This document shows, piece after piece, positions 38,759-50,787 of a DNA stretch of 64,000 bases. The notes beneath the pieces are model-generated. The model saw only the letters and a list, made by a program, of their open reading frames with translations, had not been told where the DNA came from and searched no databases. Made by a program: the position numbers and the translations under genes. Numbering within the stretch: the first letter of the stretch is position 1; each line of letters starts with the position of its first letter. The DNA is from Adineta vaga (taxonomy: Eukaryota > Rotifera), in the NCBI GenBank assembly GCA_021613535.1, contig CP075493.1:10726001-10790000 (forward strand), read 5' to 3'.

Positions 38759-40202
38759 ATGATGAATAAAAGTGAAAATGATCTGACTTTCTCCATGAAT
38801 ATTAATATGAATCATATTTTAACATTTTTATTTCTATTAATTGAACTTATTGGTATATTAGGAAATCTTCTGGTGATTATATCAGTCGAATTTGATGCAC
38901 GAATGAGACGATCATTAACCAATCAACTGATTGTTCGTGTTGCTTCTTGTGATTTTCTCATTCTTATATTTAATATCCCAGATATAATTCAATTTGTTTC
39001 ATCACCTACGGGAAATTGGGTTCTTAGTCAATTGTCTTGTAAACTTATTCGAACAATACTTGTTTTAGCACAATATGCGTCTGTATTAACAATGTGTGCA
39101 TTAACGACTGAAAGGTTGTCAATGAAATTCTTATTTTCTTTATTAATGAAAGCTTTTTCTCTAGATTTATTGGAATTGTTTATCCACTTCGTTCAAAACT
39201 ATTACGTGAAAAACAACATGTCATTTTTATTACATTTATCGTTTGGATCTTTTCATTCTTATGTGCCTCACCAAATTTATTCTATCTACTTGTACTCACT
39301 GATCCTTTATCGTCACGACGTGCATGTACACTTCAATATTCAACGAATAATACAATCGATAATCAACGTAGTTATATTATCCATAAATCCTTAGAATCAA
39401 TTATCTTTTATTTTCTTCCACTTTTATTACAAATCTATTGTTATACGAGAATTGCTCGACAATTATTTCATGTTGATGATGCACTTCAAGCATCATTTCG
39501 AACTGCTGTCAAATCATCTGTTCAACGAGCACAAGTTTGTTTAATTTTTTTTTAAAGACTCAGTTTGAATGTTCTTCTTCTTCTTTAAAGGGTGACATCG
39601 ATGATGAAGATGATTATACTGACAATGATGATAATTCTAGTACGAAATATACTGGAGTTGATTCCATTTGTCCTTCATCGATTCGTCGTGCAAAGCAAAC
39701 ATCACCAACCAATATGACTTATCTTAATCCACGTCAACCATTTAAAACGACCTATCCAATACATCGAACAACAGTTGCTTATAATGCATTAAAATCACGT
39801 CGAAATGTTATCAAAATGTTGTTTATTGTTGTCCTTATTTATTTCATTTCATTTAGTCCACAAGTTCTCATCTTTGTTTTATTTGAAACTAATCTCATTC
39901 AACATGTACCGGAATTTATTCAAACACCCTATTTTATTGCATTTACAATGCTTCTTGTTACGATTAGTTCGGCGTCAAATCCAATTGTTTATACAATTTT
40001 TTGTTCGAAATTTCGACAGAGTTTTTCAAAAGTTCTTCGAAGACTCTTTTGTTTTTGTCGAAAAAGCTTTGATTACCATTCAAAACGAAGACCCTTATCC
40101 TTACAACAAATGCAAGCATCGAATCAACGATTGAATGAAAGACTACATAGCAGTGGACGCATACATTCAAATACAAATGAAAAACATCGAATACCATCTT
40201 AA
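38759..40202 (+). CDS. Class A G-protein-coupled receptor, peptide-receptor type (3 exons, 445 aa)
   Basis: Exons are 38759-39114, 39165-39534 and 39591-40202, giving 445 aa with seven hydrophobic segments. TM1 has IGILGNLLVII (GN motif) and the TM2 region has ASCDFLILIFNIPD. The TM3 Cys precedes KLIRTILVLAQYASVLTMC, and TM3 ends TTERFIGIVYPL, an ER-F variant of DRY. The extracellular loop 2 Cys is in RRACTLQ. TM6 is KMLFIVVLIYFISFSPQ with the usual CWxP Trp missing, and TM7 has SSASNPIVYTIF (NPxxY). The third intracellular loop is long and acidic (DDEDDYTDNDD), and the C-tail has palmitoylatable Cys (RLFCFCRK). The overall pattern is that of neuropeptide receptors. The ligand cannot be assigned. 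Confidence 0.82.
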
Positions 40203-40602
40203 ATATATACGTTTACGTCAAATAAAATGACTGATTCGTTTTTCTCAACTAATATACATTGTTCATTCGTGGAGAATTATAAATAAATTTCAAATATATG
40301 ATATTTCTTCTCTATTTTGCATGAATTGACTGCGTTTATATATGAGAGCTAATTCGTTTGTTATTTCTATCGATTGAATTACCTTTTATTCTTGATATTA
40401 TTAAAGGTAAAGAGACAGCGTGAAAGAAAAAAGGAAGTAGATATAAGATACTAACTTGTCAACGAAAAAGGTATCAATACTATTTCTTTCTCGAGTCGAT
40501 TTTTTTCTTCAAGGTCAATCCCTTGCTTAAATGTAAATGCAAAACAACAAATTTTAATCAATCATTTATTCATTATTTGAGGGTGGGTGATAAATCGTAA
40601 CA
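40203..40602. other. Short intergenic stretch
   Basis: GPCR 3' flank and leader of the small Gly-rich gene. Nothing specific is seen. Confidence 0.45.
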
Positions 40603-40887
40603 ATGAATGGTCAAGTAGATATCGACGATACCGATCAAAAAGACGCACAACAATCTAATATTCAAGGAATTTTTTCTGGTATTCAAAGATTGAATAATTT
40701 TATAACATGGACATTCGAACGGCCTTTTACAATTATAAATACTGCTGTTGAAAATGTTCAAAGTATTATTACTGGTAATGCAGCTAATTGTGCTCTATGT
40801 ATGTGTGTAACAATAAGTGTAACACTTTCTGTTACAAGTGTTGCTGTAGGAATTGGTGTAGGAGTAGGCGTTGGTTGTTCTTCATAA
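40603..40887 (+). CDS. Small Gly/Val/Cys-rich membrane protein A (94 aa)
   Basis: I do not recognise this family. The N-terminal half is soluble (acidic, then FERPFTIINTAVENVQ). The C-terminal half is a hydrophobic stretch with clustered Cys (CALCMCVTISVTLS) leading into an alternating glycine run (VGIGVGVGVGCSS) at the very C-terminus. A single C-terminal transmembrane segment with a glycine-zipper-like repeat is predicted. The ATG is followed by an uninterrupted frame. It is convergent with, and only 54 bp from, a protein of the same design at 40942-41340, which supports it being a real gene. No function is assigned. Confidence 0.6.
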   Translation: MNGQVDIDDTDQKDAQQSNIQGIFSGIQRLNNFITWTFERPFTIINTAVENVQSIITGNAANCALCMCVTISVTLSVTSVAVGIGVGVGVGCSS

Positions 40888-40941
40888 TAAAAAAAACTAT
40901 TTTTCTAATGAATATATTATTTATTGATAAAATATTTTGTG

Positions 40942-41340
40942 TTAGTAATCTTCGGGCTCTAAAATGAGTGTGTAATTAGGTGAACCAGTAATAATGGAAC
41001 TACTTGAATTAGAAAAGGTAGAATTTGTACTATTAGTTATATATGATTTAGCGCATGATAATCCTACGCCAATTCCCACACCTAAACCGATTCCAGTTGA
41101 ACATACAACACCAGTAAGTGCACCGCAAACACAAACGGAAAATAATGGTGAACAAAAACTAGGAATTTGTATACCAATATAATTTAATATAGTTAATGGC
41201 AATTCAATAGCTATAAAAATTAGATGTTGTATAAGCTCCCATGTATCATTAAACATCGTCGAACAAGTCATTTCATTATCTTTTTCCTTGAGCTGTACGG
41301 TTCGCAATGGTGTTGGTGCTCGATAACGTATTGACGCCAT
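40942..41340 (-). CDS. Small Gly/Val/Cys-rich membrane protein B (132 aa), paralogue of A
   Basis: 132 aa starting at the ATG at 41340, just inside an exon. An upstream GTAAGC..TTTAG intron (about 41343-41411) removes a leader that would not stay in frame, so the 5' UTR is spliced. The sequence has IELPLTILNYIG, then a Cys cluster (FCSPLFSVCVCGALTGVVC) and the glycine run TGIGLGVGIGVGLSC. It ends in a Ser/Asn/Thr-rich tail with N-glycosylation sequons (NSTNSTFSNSS). The order of elements matches its convergent neighbour, with the ExPxTIxN, CxC and GIGxGVGxGVG features shared. It is probably a membrane protein with an exposed glycosylated C-terminus. Family unrecognised. Confidence 0.65.
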   Translation of the reverse strand: MASIRYRAPTPLRTVQLKEKDNEMTCSTMFNDTWELIQHLIFIAIELPLTILNYIGIQIPSFCSPLFSVCVCGALTGVVCSTGIGLGVGIGVGLSCAKSYITNSTNSTFSNSSSSIITGSPNYTLILEPEDY

Positions 41341-41619
41341 TCTAAACATTCGAATTGTACATAAAGAAAAAAAGAAACGAACTACTTCCTTTTTTTTTCT
41401 AATACGCTTACCTATCTTATCCTTCAAAACAAAAGTATGCGAACGGTGTGACATGGATTGTAGGTTTTTATTTTATTTATTATATACGCAAAGTACAAGA
41501 AAATCGACATAAGACAACAAGCGAGATTTTATAGAAAAAGAGAAGAAAAAGACGAAGATGACAAAAATTATTTTAAAAAAAACGAAACAGTTCAGATCAT
41601 AGAAATGTACAAAGTACAA

Positions 41620-43618
41620 TTAATTAATAATTGCTGATGAACACATTAAATTTACACCACATGTTCCATCACCACGGTACAAACGATAATAACCCTATAA
41701 ATAAAATCATTGAAGAAGTCTTTTTTCTTGAAAACAAAATTAAAGTTTGTAATTTACTTTTTCACCCCAATGTGCACCCCAACTATTCTTTATAATCCAA
41801 TATGGAATTGATTTTGAACCTAAATTATATAAAGTAGAATATATTCAAAAAAGCTATAGATCTATATTAATCTCACCCTTTTTTTCAGCACCATAACCAA
41901 CTAATAAAACACCATGATTCAAACCTTGTGGATTACAGAAAGCACGTCGAGGATGAGCAACACCACGAAAATAAAACTAGAAACAAATGTTTAACAATCT
42001 ATGTATAATAAATTAATTCCATCACTTACTTGCATCATATTAGCATTCAATCCAATAGAAATAGGTGCATTTGTTGCTAACCATTCAGCCATTCCTATGA
42101 TAACAAACATAAATGAATATTTTATTCGTGAAAATTTCAGTTTTTTTTTCGTACCATTTTCATCCGATGTGATATTAACATAACTATCGATGTTAACTTT
42201 AATTTTAGATTTATCCAATAGGCATTGATTATGTTGTTTGCCTTCATATTTATAATCTTCTTCTGTCATTAATCCACCCATACTGATTATTTGTCCGTAA
42301 GCATCAGTCATATATCCACCATTACATCCTTCATCAACTTTATCACAATCGACCAATTCTATTTGATGGAGAAAAAAAGATTAAAATCTCTTTCTGGAAA
42401 TTAAATAAAAACGTTCTATTAACCTTGTTCAGACAACGAAATTAAATCGCCTTTTTTTGCTTTCCAAACACCTTCAATATTACCCGTGACACTGAATGCC
42501 CAACATGAACCACATTGACCTTGATTTTTAACATCAGTGACAGCACTCAGATTACGCCAATCAAATGCGTCTGGTGAAACTTTCAATGGATCTTTTGAAG
42601 ATCCTACAAATTGTTCAACAACATGTTTTGACAATGAAAGACGTTCATTTAAATAGTGTTGAGTATATTCTTCTTCTAGAAATATCAGACAAAGAAAAAT
42701 GTACATATGGTGCCAAATGAAAAAGATCAAAACAAACCATTAAGATCACTTAAATGTGTTATTCCATAAATAGCTGTGCCTTCTTCTTGTTCATTGAATT
42801 GTTCAATTCGATTTAAATTTTGTTTGAAAACTTGAAATCGTTTTTCTTTTTCTAAAAGAAAATAAAGCAACATATCAAATCAACGAAAGAAATAGTAATT
42901 CAATCATACCTTTATCATTAAGATAGAGTTTTTGATGTAGTCTTTGAAAGCGTTCAAATAAATGCGTATCATAATCATTGACTTCATCAATAGAAATATG
43001 TTCTACAGGAACTTTAGTTCCATACTACAGAATTTAAAAAAATCATAATTTGATCAAACAAACCGACAGTAAACTTACAAGAAATGGATAAGGAATTTTA
43101 TTTGCATTACGTTGAATATCTCCACCAATTAATTGTTGATTTTGTGAATCTTGTTCAAGTGATATACAAATTATTGCACGAACAAGTGCACGAATATGTC
43201 CAATAGGATCATCATAAACTGATACTGGACATTCCAATTTCTGAAAAACAAAAATCACAATGACATGAATTTGATAAATTTCATTCTTCTCGTTTATATT
43301 TACCATATTATTATCAGTTGAAGTAACTTGAAAATTAACTGTAAATATTTGACGACTATTTTTCAGATCAACCTAAAAGAAAATTTACTTTTCTAAAACT
43401 GACATAGTTGAAAGTCGAATTATACATACTGCAGTTTTTATTTGAAGAATATGCGATGCACGCATATGTTCTTCATTTCGAAAATGTTTTGCTAATGCTG
43501 AATTAGCAAAGGAAATTATTTCAGCATCTACTGTTGACAATTTTTGTTCATAAATCTTTCGTTCTGTTCCATTAATGGAAACAATGCACAAAACAAATAA
43601 CAAATACACTAAAAGCAT
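41620..43618 (-). CDS. ctsf: Cathepsin F-like cysteine protease with cystatin-like and I29 prodomains
   Basis: A multi-exon papain-family (C1A) protease on the minus strand, ending SSAIIN at 41620. The ATG at 43618 gives a good signal peptide ([17 protein letters not shown]); an in-frame ATG at 43657 lies upstream. Order: a cystatin-like domain ([14 protein letters not shown]...QQLIGGD), an I29 inhibitor region ([19 protein letters not shown]), then the mature enzyme beginning near [20 protein letters not shown]. The catalytic Cys lies in [10 protein letters not shown], His in [11 protein letters not shown] and Asn in [19 protein letters not shown] cystatin-like prodomain is specific to cathepsin F among the cathepsins. 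A lysosomal endoprotease role is expected. All three catalytic residues are present. Confidence 0.88.
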
Positions 43619-44409
43619 ATCGAAGATTTTCTTCAGTTTGACTGAATAAAATAACAAAACGAAGTTGAATTGAATGCGTGGGCTACTAAAAATTATTGAT
43701 CACCTGATGAGATGAAAATCAACTAGCAACCAATCAATGACGTGTCTCTAGACTATATACTGAAGATGTCACTCGATGACATATATTTCTGTTTTTGATA
43801 TGATACAGTATAATGACTTCTCGTCTCGAAATAAAACACACCTTCCGTTTTCTGTTCTCTCTCTCTCTTCTCTGTACAATGATGATATAGAAGGACGATT
43901 TCTTTTCTTTAAATAAACAATCTCGCACGCATCCATAACACCAATATTATATCGAAAAGTAAGAATATTCTTTATTAAAAAAGATGATGATAATGAATTA
44001 TTTTTATTCATTAGTGTCTTCATCAATACAAAACGTTTGTTCACAAACTGATTTTTGTGGCAAAAGCATCACACTATTCCCGCTAGTCCCAACAGAATAA
44101 CAACAGCTTCACATGTCAGAACAGTTCACTTTGAATAATTGTCCGCGTGATGGCGTAATCGTGGTGCTGCCGATGATGTTGGGGATCGTTATAATCTCGA
44201 GGCCGTAGTCGAGGAAGCAGATGCTTTAAACAAATAAATATTTATTTGTCAAGAGTTTTTCTTTTTCACCCTTTTTTGTGTTTTGTCCCTTAAAAAAAAA
44301 CGAAAATATGTATATTAATTACCCTTTATTTATCTTTTCATAATGCGTGCAGCTAACGATTTGCTTTTGTTTATAAAAATTTCTGAGTATTATACTCGTT
44401 GCCGTTTCT

Positions 44410-44485
44410 TTCTCCACTGTTTAGATTTTGTCATAATTTCATGCAGAGTGAAATCTTCCATTAAATCTTATGGTGGATTAGTCTT
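44410..44485. repeat. 76-bp direct repeat, copy 1
   Basis: Starts TTCTCCACTGTTTAG and ends GATTAGTCTT. It aligns without gaps to 44677-44752 with 3 mismatches by eye. The repeats start 267 bp apart. Confidence 0.8.
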
Positions 44486-44676
44486 TTCAAAACGAGACAA
44501 TCATGTAACATTATCATAAATGATGAGAATGTTTATGTGACTAGTAGAATACTTACAACTAGATCTATTCTCGCCATCAGTCACATTGAGTATCACATTT
44601 CAGGTGGTAAAGTTTTCAGTGTTTTGAGTTCGATGGATGCAGATTCCGGTACCTTTTTTTCTCGAAACTCACAACC

Positions 44677-44752
44677 TTCTCCACTGTTTAGATTTTGTCA
44701 TAATTTCATGGAGAGTGAAATCTTCCAATAAATCTTATGATGGATTAGTCTT
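44677..44752. repeat. 76-bp direct repeat, copy 2
   Basis: Partner of 44410-44485. The differences are single substitutions only. Confidence 0.8.
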
Positions 44753-45214
44753 CAGGACAGGACATCTATTAAACGTCTCTTTTTTTGAATACCGTTTTAC
44801 CCCGTGAAAAGTCTGCCATATTCCATAGTTGTTGTGTTCTTTTCAAACACGTTGCAGGACATGCATGTTCACGGTTTATGATAGACCATCGATAATCCGT
44901 AAACTTTTTATCGGGTGGATGATCTGCAATATCTTTCTCAAGTTCATTACAATAATGTCCAACGTCGGCAGTTGGAATATCGAACCTTCAAATATATGCT
45001 GCATCTAAGTCACTTCGATCCTTTCATTTCGGTGGATAAATGTGTGATATCAAAATCATGTGAGTTTACAAGCTTAGTTTTGTTAGCAAGCGAAAAAACG
45101 CTTAAGTCAATCCAGGATTTTCCTTGTCTACCTTTTCTAATAGCATGGAAATGTTTGAACTGCCATCTTGGACTGCTCGCGAATGTTCGTTGATTGGCAA
45201 CCACACATGAAACA

Positions 45215-45421
45215 TTAGATGATGAAAGCTTTTACTTTCACGAAAGTTTCGCAAAGAATATGTCGAGTTTGTTTGTAAAGGTGTAGTCTTTGCCATTGCA
45301 CTTTTATATCATGAGTGCCATTGTCGATGATAGTTGCCCAATTTTTAATATCAGGATCAAGTTTATTATCGCAGTCAAATTCATTGTTCGGTGGTTTTTG
45401 TATGTTTGAGTTGGCAGCCAT
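45215..45421 (-). pseudogene. Possible start of a decayed gene
   Basis: An ATG-initiated frame begins MAANSNIQKPPNNEFD and runs 68 codons (KNWATIIDNGTHD, QWQRLHLYKQTRH). It stops, while coding-like sequence seems to continue in another frame (45296-45102). No family is recognised and no clear splice sites repair it. It could be a first exon or a remnant; low confidence. Confidence 0.25.
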
Positions 45422-46357
45422 TGTTCCAAAAATTAACGAAAAACAGAATAAGTAGCAAACGGATGCTAAATTAAACGAAAAGTGAAAGAGATGCAGCAGA
45501 GTCTAAAGAAAGAAAAAGAACAATTTTCTTTATCTATCAACCGTCGGTCGACGTAGGAAATAATGACCACTAATTATTGTATCTGTACATCATTTTTTTC
45601 AAATAGTGGCTATAAGCTTTGATGAACAAGTCTTGTGTTATCGCATTGTTTTATTGTATTGCTCACACTGAAATGCATAACAAGATAATAATGTACGATA
45701 AAGTGGAATTTGATCTTTAACCGTGTGTTTATTGTGTGCTTTTCACGTTAAGCTTCATAGTTAAGAATATAGAGATGTGTGTTTTTAGCTATAATTTATA
45801 GCTTACAACTGGGGGAACTAGTATTTTTGTAAAACAATATTCTTACTGAGCAATATCATTGTTTTGAATTTTTATAAATACATGTTAAAGGATTAGTTTC
45901 AATTAAATTAAAAACGAAAATAGGTCATTATTTATATTTAGCATACTGATCAAATTTATAGAAAACTTATATTTCTCTCAAACCCAAACAATGCTTAAGT
46001 GTTTCGTAAATACTATATGATATCATAACTGTCGCTATTTATCATAATACATACCAATTTATTCCTAAAAGATTTAGTTTTTCGCGATATCATTGTATTT
46101 CATGTTTAATCCACATATAGATAATCGCAGTGTTTTATCTTATCTCAGAGTCATAAAAAAAACATGCATTTTCAATGAAAGTTTTTTCGCCATTGCTTTT
46201 GATGATATATATGAGAAAAGAAAAATATGTATGCTTTCCATGATATTAAAACTACTGTCACTGATAATGATAAGAATCTTCGCCGAAAAAGCCGATGTGA
46301 AAATTTCTCTATAAAAGAGCATGGTTTTTCAGCCATGAGAACATATATTGATTGCAG

Positions 46358-47586
46358 ATGAAAACAATGATCAACAGAATCGTCTTATTATGTTTTATTT
46401 CTATTTCTGGGTGTGTCGCAGGAGTAATTGATCAAGAACTCTCAATTGATAAGGTAGAAAATTGTCCTGCAGGATTTTTCTGCATTGCAAACGCCCTAAC
46501 ACGAAGTGTTACTCCTCAAGCCTGTCCACCTGGTACGTATAGCGGTGTTGGTGCTTCAGCGTGCACTCCTTGCGGACCTGGTTATTGGACTATTCGTCAT
46601 GGTTCAGCATACTGTGACATATGTCCGATCGCACACTACTGTAAAAATGCCAGTTCTGCACCAGAGCCATGTCCATTGGGAACGGCAAATCCTTCACTAG
46701 GTCAAACAGAATGTTTTGACTGTGAATCCGGTTTTTATACACCAAATCTTCAAAGTGCCTCTTGTACAATTTGTCCTCATGGCCACAGTTGTGATGATGC
46801 AGCTGTTCCACCAAAACCTTGTCCACCAGGTGAGTAGCATTTTCATGATCGTATGTATTGCTATACATTTATTTTACGATCAATAGGAACATTCAGTAGT
46901 GTCGGACAAACATCGTGTCAGGCTTGTGAATTTGGCCATTACAATACTCGTAATGGTTCATCGATATGTACAATATGTTCCCCAGGTCATTACTGCGCTG
47001 ATGCGCGAGTAGCACCTGTTCCCTGCCCGAAAGGAACAGCAGCTGCTGAACATGGTCAGGTAGTATGTACAAAATGCGGCGAGGGAAATTATACAGATAC
47101 GATTGGACAAGCACACTGTCTCGTTTGTTCGGCTGGATACCAATGCGACGATCCAGCTATTTCTCCTGTCAAATGTGAGGCTGGTCAATTTAGTGAAGCT
47201 GGTAAAAGCGTATGTACAAGCTGTGCACTTGGGTACCAAACTGTTCTGACTGGTTCCACTTACTGTAATATCTGTTCACCTGGTAAGTGTAGATGACTAT
47301 ACGTAGTTTTTTCTCTCATGTAAATAAATCTTTCTAAATAGGTCACTACTGTCCCGTTCCAAATGGTAAACCGATCCAATGTGACCCAGGAACTGCCCAG
47401 ATAAACATGGGCCAGGTTACTTGTGACCTTTGTCCACCAGGATCTTATGCTGACAAACCAGGAATGGCAAGATGTACGGTGTGTCCTGCCGGAATGATTT
47501 GTCCCAATACCCGTGCTTTACCACTACCATGTCCATCAAATCGATTGACCGGGGAAACAACATGTATGGAAAATTTAATTGGTTAG
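46358..47586 (+). CDS. Secreted Cys-rich protein with GCC2/GCC3 (ephrin-receptor-like) repeats (3 exons, 370 aa)
   Basis: Exons are 46358-46829, 46887-47282 and 47342-47586, in frame, 370 aa. The start is the ATG at 46358, which gives a signal peptide (INRIVLLCFISISGCVAG). The mature part is about seven tandem repeats of roughly 45-50 residues with the pattern CPPGTYS..GAxxCTPCxxGYW, CxICPxxHYC and PxPCPxG, typical of GCC2/GCC3 (Ephrin_rec_like) modules. Both introns split a conserved PG pair in the same phase, so exon boundaries follow repeat boundaries. There is no transmembrane segment, so it is probably secreted. Such modules occur in large adhesion proteins and in SCUBE and Eph receptors. 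Here they stand alone, and the role is unknown. Confidence 0.78.
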
Positions 47587-47676
47587 AAACGAGTAGAATT
47601 TTCTCTAGTTTTAAAGAATATCAACTGAAATGTCTATTTTCATTTTAAAATAAATTGATAAATCTGACATTCGCGG

Positions 47677-48359
47677 TAGAGATGGACACGGTCCAGATTT
47701 TTCAAAATCTAAACAGAATCGAAAAAGATATTTCATCAATTTCATTCCAGATAATTATAGCTATGCAATCTCTCTTTGAGTTGATTCATCTTTATTACAA
47801 AAATTATCATCTATTATATTTATTTTTGAACTAAATTTATATAAATCTAAACTATGATAGGTTTTTAGTGGAAGTAAAAAAATATTGGCAAAATCAGATT
47901 TTTTATGTTTCACATCAATAACAATCTCAATGCCTTTTTAAATGAGATCTCAAGTTCTGTTAATAATTTGCACACACAAAGATGAAGAAGATACATTCAA
48001 TCCTTCTTTCTTTTAATTGCATAAACATTCAGATCGCATTACTTCTTTGCTTTTAGATCTATCAAAAACCTTCAAATCAAATTTTTCTTTTCTAAACAAT
48101 CTTTTGTTTGAAAATAATGGAAACTAGTAGAATACAATAGAAAACGGGGGATCTTTTATTATGCGATGAGTCTAAACAAGGTGTATCAGTGATTTATTTA
48201 TTTAACATTCTTCTGATAAGAAATAGAAATATATATATATATATTTGGATTGCTATTTAGAAAATCTATAGGACGCTCACTTTCTTATGTATATGACTTT
48301 ACCGCATTTTTAATTGAATGAATTTAGCGAAAAATCGAACCGAATCGTGACCATCTCTA
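47677..48359. mobile_element. 683-bp non-autonomous DNA transposon-like element (TA-flanked)
   Basis: The left end TAGAGATGGACACGG and the right end CGTGACCATCTCTA (48346-48359) are inverted copies: GAGATGG-A/T-CACG on each side, directly bordered by TA. TA target duplication with short inverted ends is the pattern of Tc1/mariner-type elements. The interior is AT-rich with no open frame and holds an AT microsatellite near 48231-48244. It lies between the Cys-rich gene and NUP88 and may overlap their 3' UTRs. Confidence 0.55.
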
Positions 48360-48421
48360 GTTCAAAATAATTTGTAATATGAAAATTTTTTATTACTTAG
48401 AAAAAAAGAAAGAAACATTTT

Positions 48422-50489
48422 TTATTGATGAGTTTGAATATTTTCTAACTGTTGTTTCATTTGATCTATTTGATTTCGATGATTTCGAACAAAATTTTGC
48501 ATATTTTCCATTGATGTGTTCCCTAACTGATCTTGATTCTGATTAAATGAAATAAATTCTTGAATTTGTTCAATTTGTTTTCTTAAACAATCAATTTGCA
48601 CTTGATAACTTTCTAATTGTTGTTGCATTCGTATTTCTTCATCTGATAACACTGGTATACTTTGTTCAATAGTAGACAAAAGATCACTAACACGTGAGGA
48701 TAAACGTTTTCGCCGTAAACATTCCTAGATTTATTTCAAAGCATAAAAACGAAATAAAACATCTGTCTATTTTACCTGTTGATATTGTTTCGATAATGTT
48801 TGAAACTGATTTTGAATTTGTTGAAATCTATCATTTAATTGTTTATTTTCATTTAAATGTGTCTGATAAAACTCAGCTAAATAACGTTGTTTATTATCTA
48901 TTTCTTGACGAACTTTTTCTTGTTTTTGAATGTATTGTTCGGTAAAAATTTTAATATATTGAAGAACATTTTTTTCTAAATCAAAATCGGAAATATTTAT
49001 TGTTGATGATCGCAGTGTTACGAATGGAATTGTTTGATCACGAGCAAGTATTGAACGAAGACGAAGCAAAAATTCTGAAGACTTTGCTTCTGATACAATA
49101 ATTTCACTATTACTTATCGAATTTGATAATTGTGAACGAATAAGAATTAATTCCTAAAATGAAACTAATCATCGAATACAAGATATTAACTAACTATTGA
49201 AATTAACCTTCTCTTCAGTGGTTTGTGTCTTAACGATTACAGCTAAACAGTATCCATCGTTGTCAATCTGAATTGAACTAAGTTGTTCTATTTCATTCAT
49301 AATTTTATTATTTGAATTTTCTCCTTTAATTAAATGTTGAATTTTTGTTGATTGAAGTTGTTGTGATCCTTGTTGAATTTGATCAATCCATGAAATTTCT
49401 ATAACGTAAATATTTGCATTTGAATCTGTAATATAATATTTATTTGAAATAAATCGATCAGGAACAATTGATGTTATAATTTGTCCAGGTTGATTATTTG
49501 GAAAAGAGAGACAATCAATCGTAAATAAATGATGTTGATTTCTTGATGGAGATAAAATAATACATTGATGAAGTTGAATTCTATTTGGTGTAAATATTAC
49601 AAGAGGACAAGCTGACTTGGCTAAACAAACTAATGTTGATTGATTCTGACTTACACCATAATTATCAAATGTTGATGGAAGAATGGGAATAGGACCCCGA
49701 AATTCTCCGTCAATAAAATGATTATTTAAAAGTTGATTTTCATCAATTTCCATGAGAAATATATCACCGTCAGTTTTCATTGCAAATAAAAGAATTATTG
49801 CCGAATCTTTTGTTTGTCTTTTAGTCATATCTAATTTGATTATATCTGATGGTTGATGAAGCGATATTTTTTTACTTGGTGTATTAAATTGTGTATTTGA
49901 AGGTATTCCACCAACCGAAAACGTATGAAGATATTCAACACCATCTGATCTTGATGAACGAATAGAATAAAGATGACAATTAGAAGATGATGGAGCCGAA
50001 TAAACGATAATAAAATGATTTGATGTTAACCAAACAAAATCAATTAATGAGCAATTGATTGGTGTCGATGATGATAAAGGCGGAGGAACACGGAATATTG
50101 GACATAGGTGAGAACCTTAAAGTATAATGGAAATAGTATGAAACAATGAGTTTTTTTCTTAAAGAGAAAAAGTAACCTTTAGAAGGTGAATAATGATGTT
50201 TATCACTATTTGATTGTGGTAAATAAACCAAATAAACAGTTTTATCAGCTAACAATGCTAGACTTGTTTCATCTTCGTTGAGAATTAATTTTCGAATTGG
50301 CCATTTTGGCGATGATGAAAAATGAAGACAATCATGTGCAATATCGGTTGTATTAACAAATTGTATTGATGATTGAACAAATAGACAATGATTTGATGAA
50401 TCATAACCATAAAGAGACGATTTTCCAAAAGTAAATACATTGACATTTGGCCATCGAAATGGAATACGAATTGTATTTCCGTGTGACAT
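48422..50489 (-). CDS. nup88: Nucleoporin NUP88 homologue (4 exons, 633 aa)
   Basis: Exons are 50489-50177, 50115-49208, 49153-48776 and 48724-48422, giving 633 aa. The N-terminal two thirds form a beta-propeller-like region (LFVQSSIQFV, IRKLILNEDETSLALLADKT, VYLVYLPQSN, DGDIFLMEID). The C-terminal third is long coiled coil (EKVRQEIDNKQRYLAEFYQT, RRKRLSSRVSDLL, IPVLSDEEIRMQQQLESYQ, ending QIDQMKQQLENIQTHQ). The IPVLSDEE block and overall architecture match NUP88, which sits on the cytoplasmic face of the nuclear pore with NUP214 and NUP62 and restrains CRM1-dependent export. It is somewhat shorter than human NUP88 (741 aa). The start ATG opens directly into the propeller. Confidence 0.8.
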
Positions 50490-50787
50490 TTTCTTTGCTA
50501 GTGAATTTCTATTTTTCAGAAAAAGAATAATAATTGAAATAATTCTTGATGGAGAGAAGAGAAAACCAACGAAAGTGAATGCTGATGAATAAGATTAATC
50601 TTATAAATAGATGTCGTACGTAACAATACTTTACCAGTAAAATTCGTTTCATACAAATATTTATTAAAGTGTAAAAAGAATAAGAAAAATATTGATGCTT
50701 TAATTATTCAAATTAAATATTCACATATTACGTTTCTATGAGGAGAAAAACGTGCAATTATTTTCTTTTTCAAAGTTATTCATGTAG
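50490..50787. other. NUP88 upstream region
   Basis: AT-rich, with no feature recognised. Presumed NUP88 promoter and 5' UTR. Confidence 0.4.

Larger units (their letters stand above)
43659..46357. other. 2.7-kb intergenic region with relic-like sequence
   Basis: Holds a 76-bp direct repeat pair and a higher-GC patch near 44130-44225. Short frames (for example minus 45421-45215) have fairly normal amino-acid composition but no family motif. They break and continue in other frames, which suggests decayed coding or transposon sequence rather than an active gene. Confidence 0.45.

Noticed and set aside
46590-47239. Long minus-strand frames opposite the Cys-rich gene
   Set aside because: Antisense shadows; the plus strand has signal peptide, repeats and matching splice sites.
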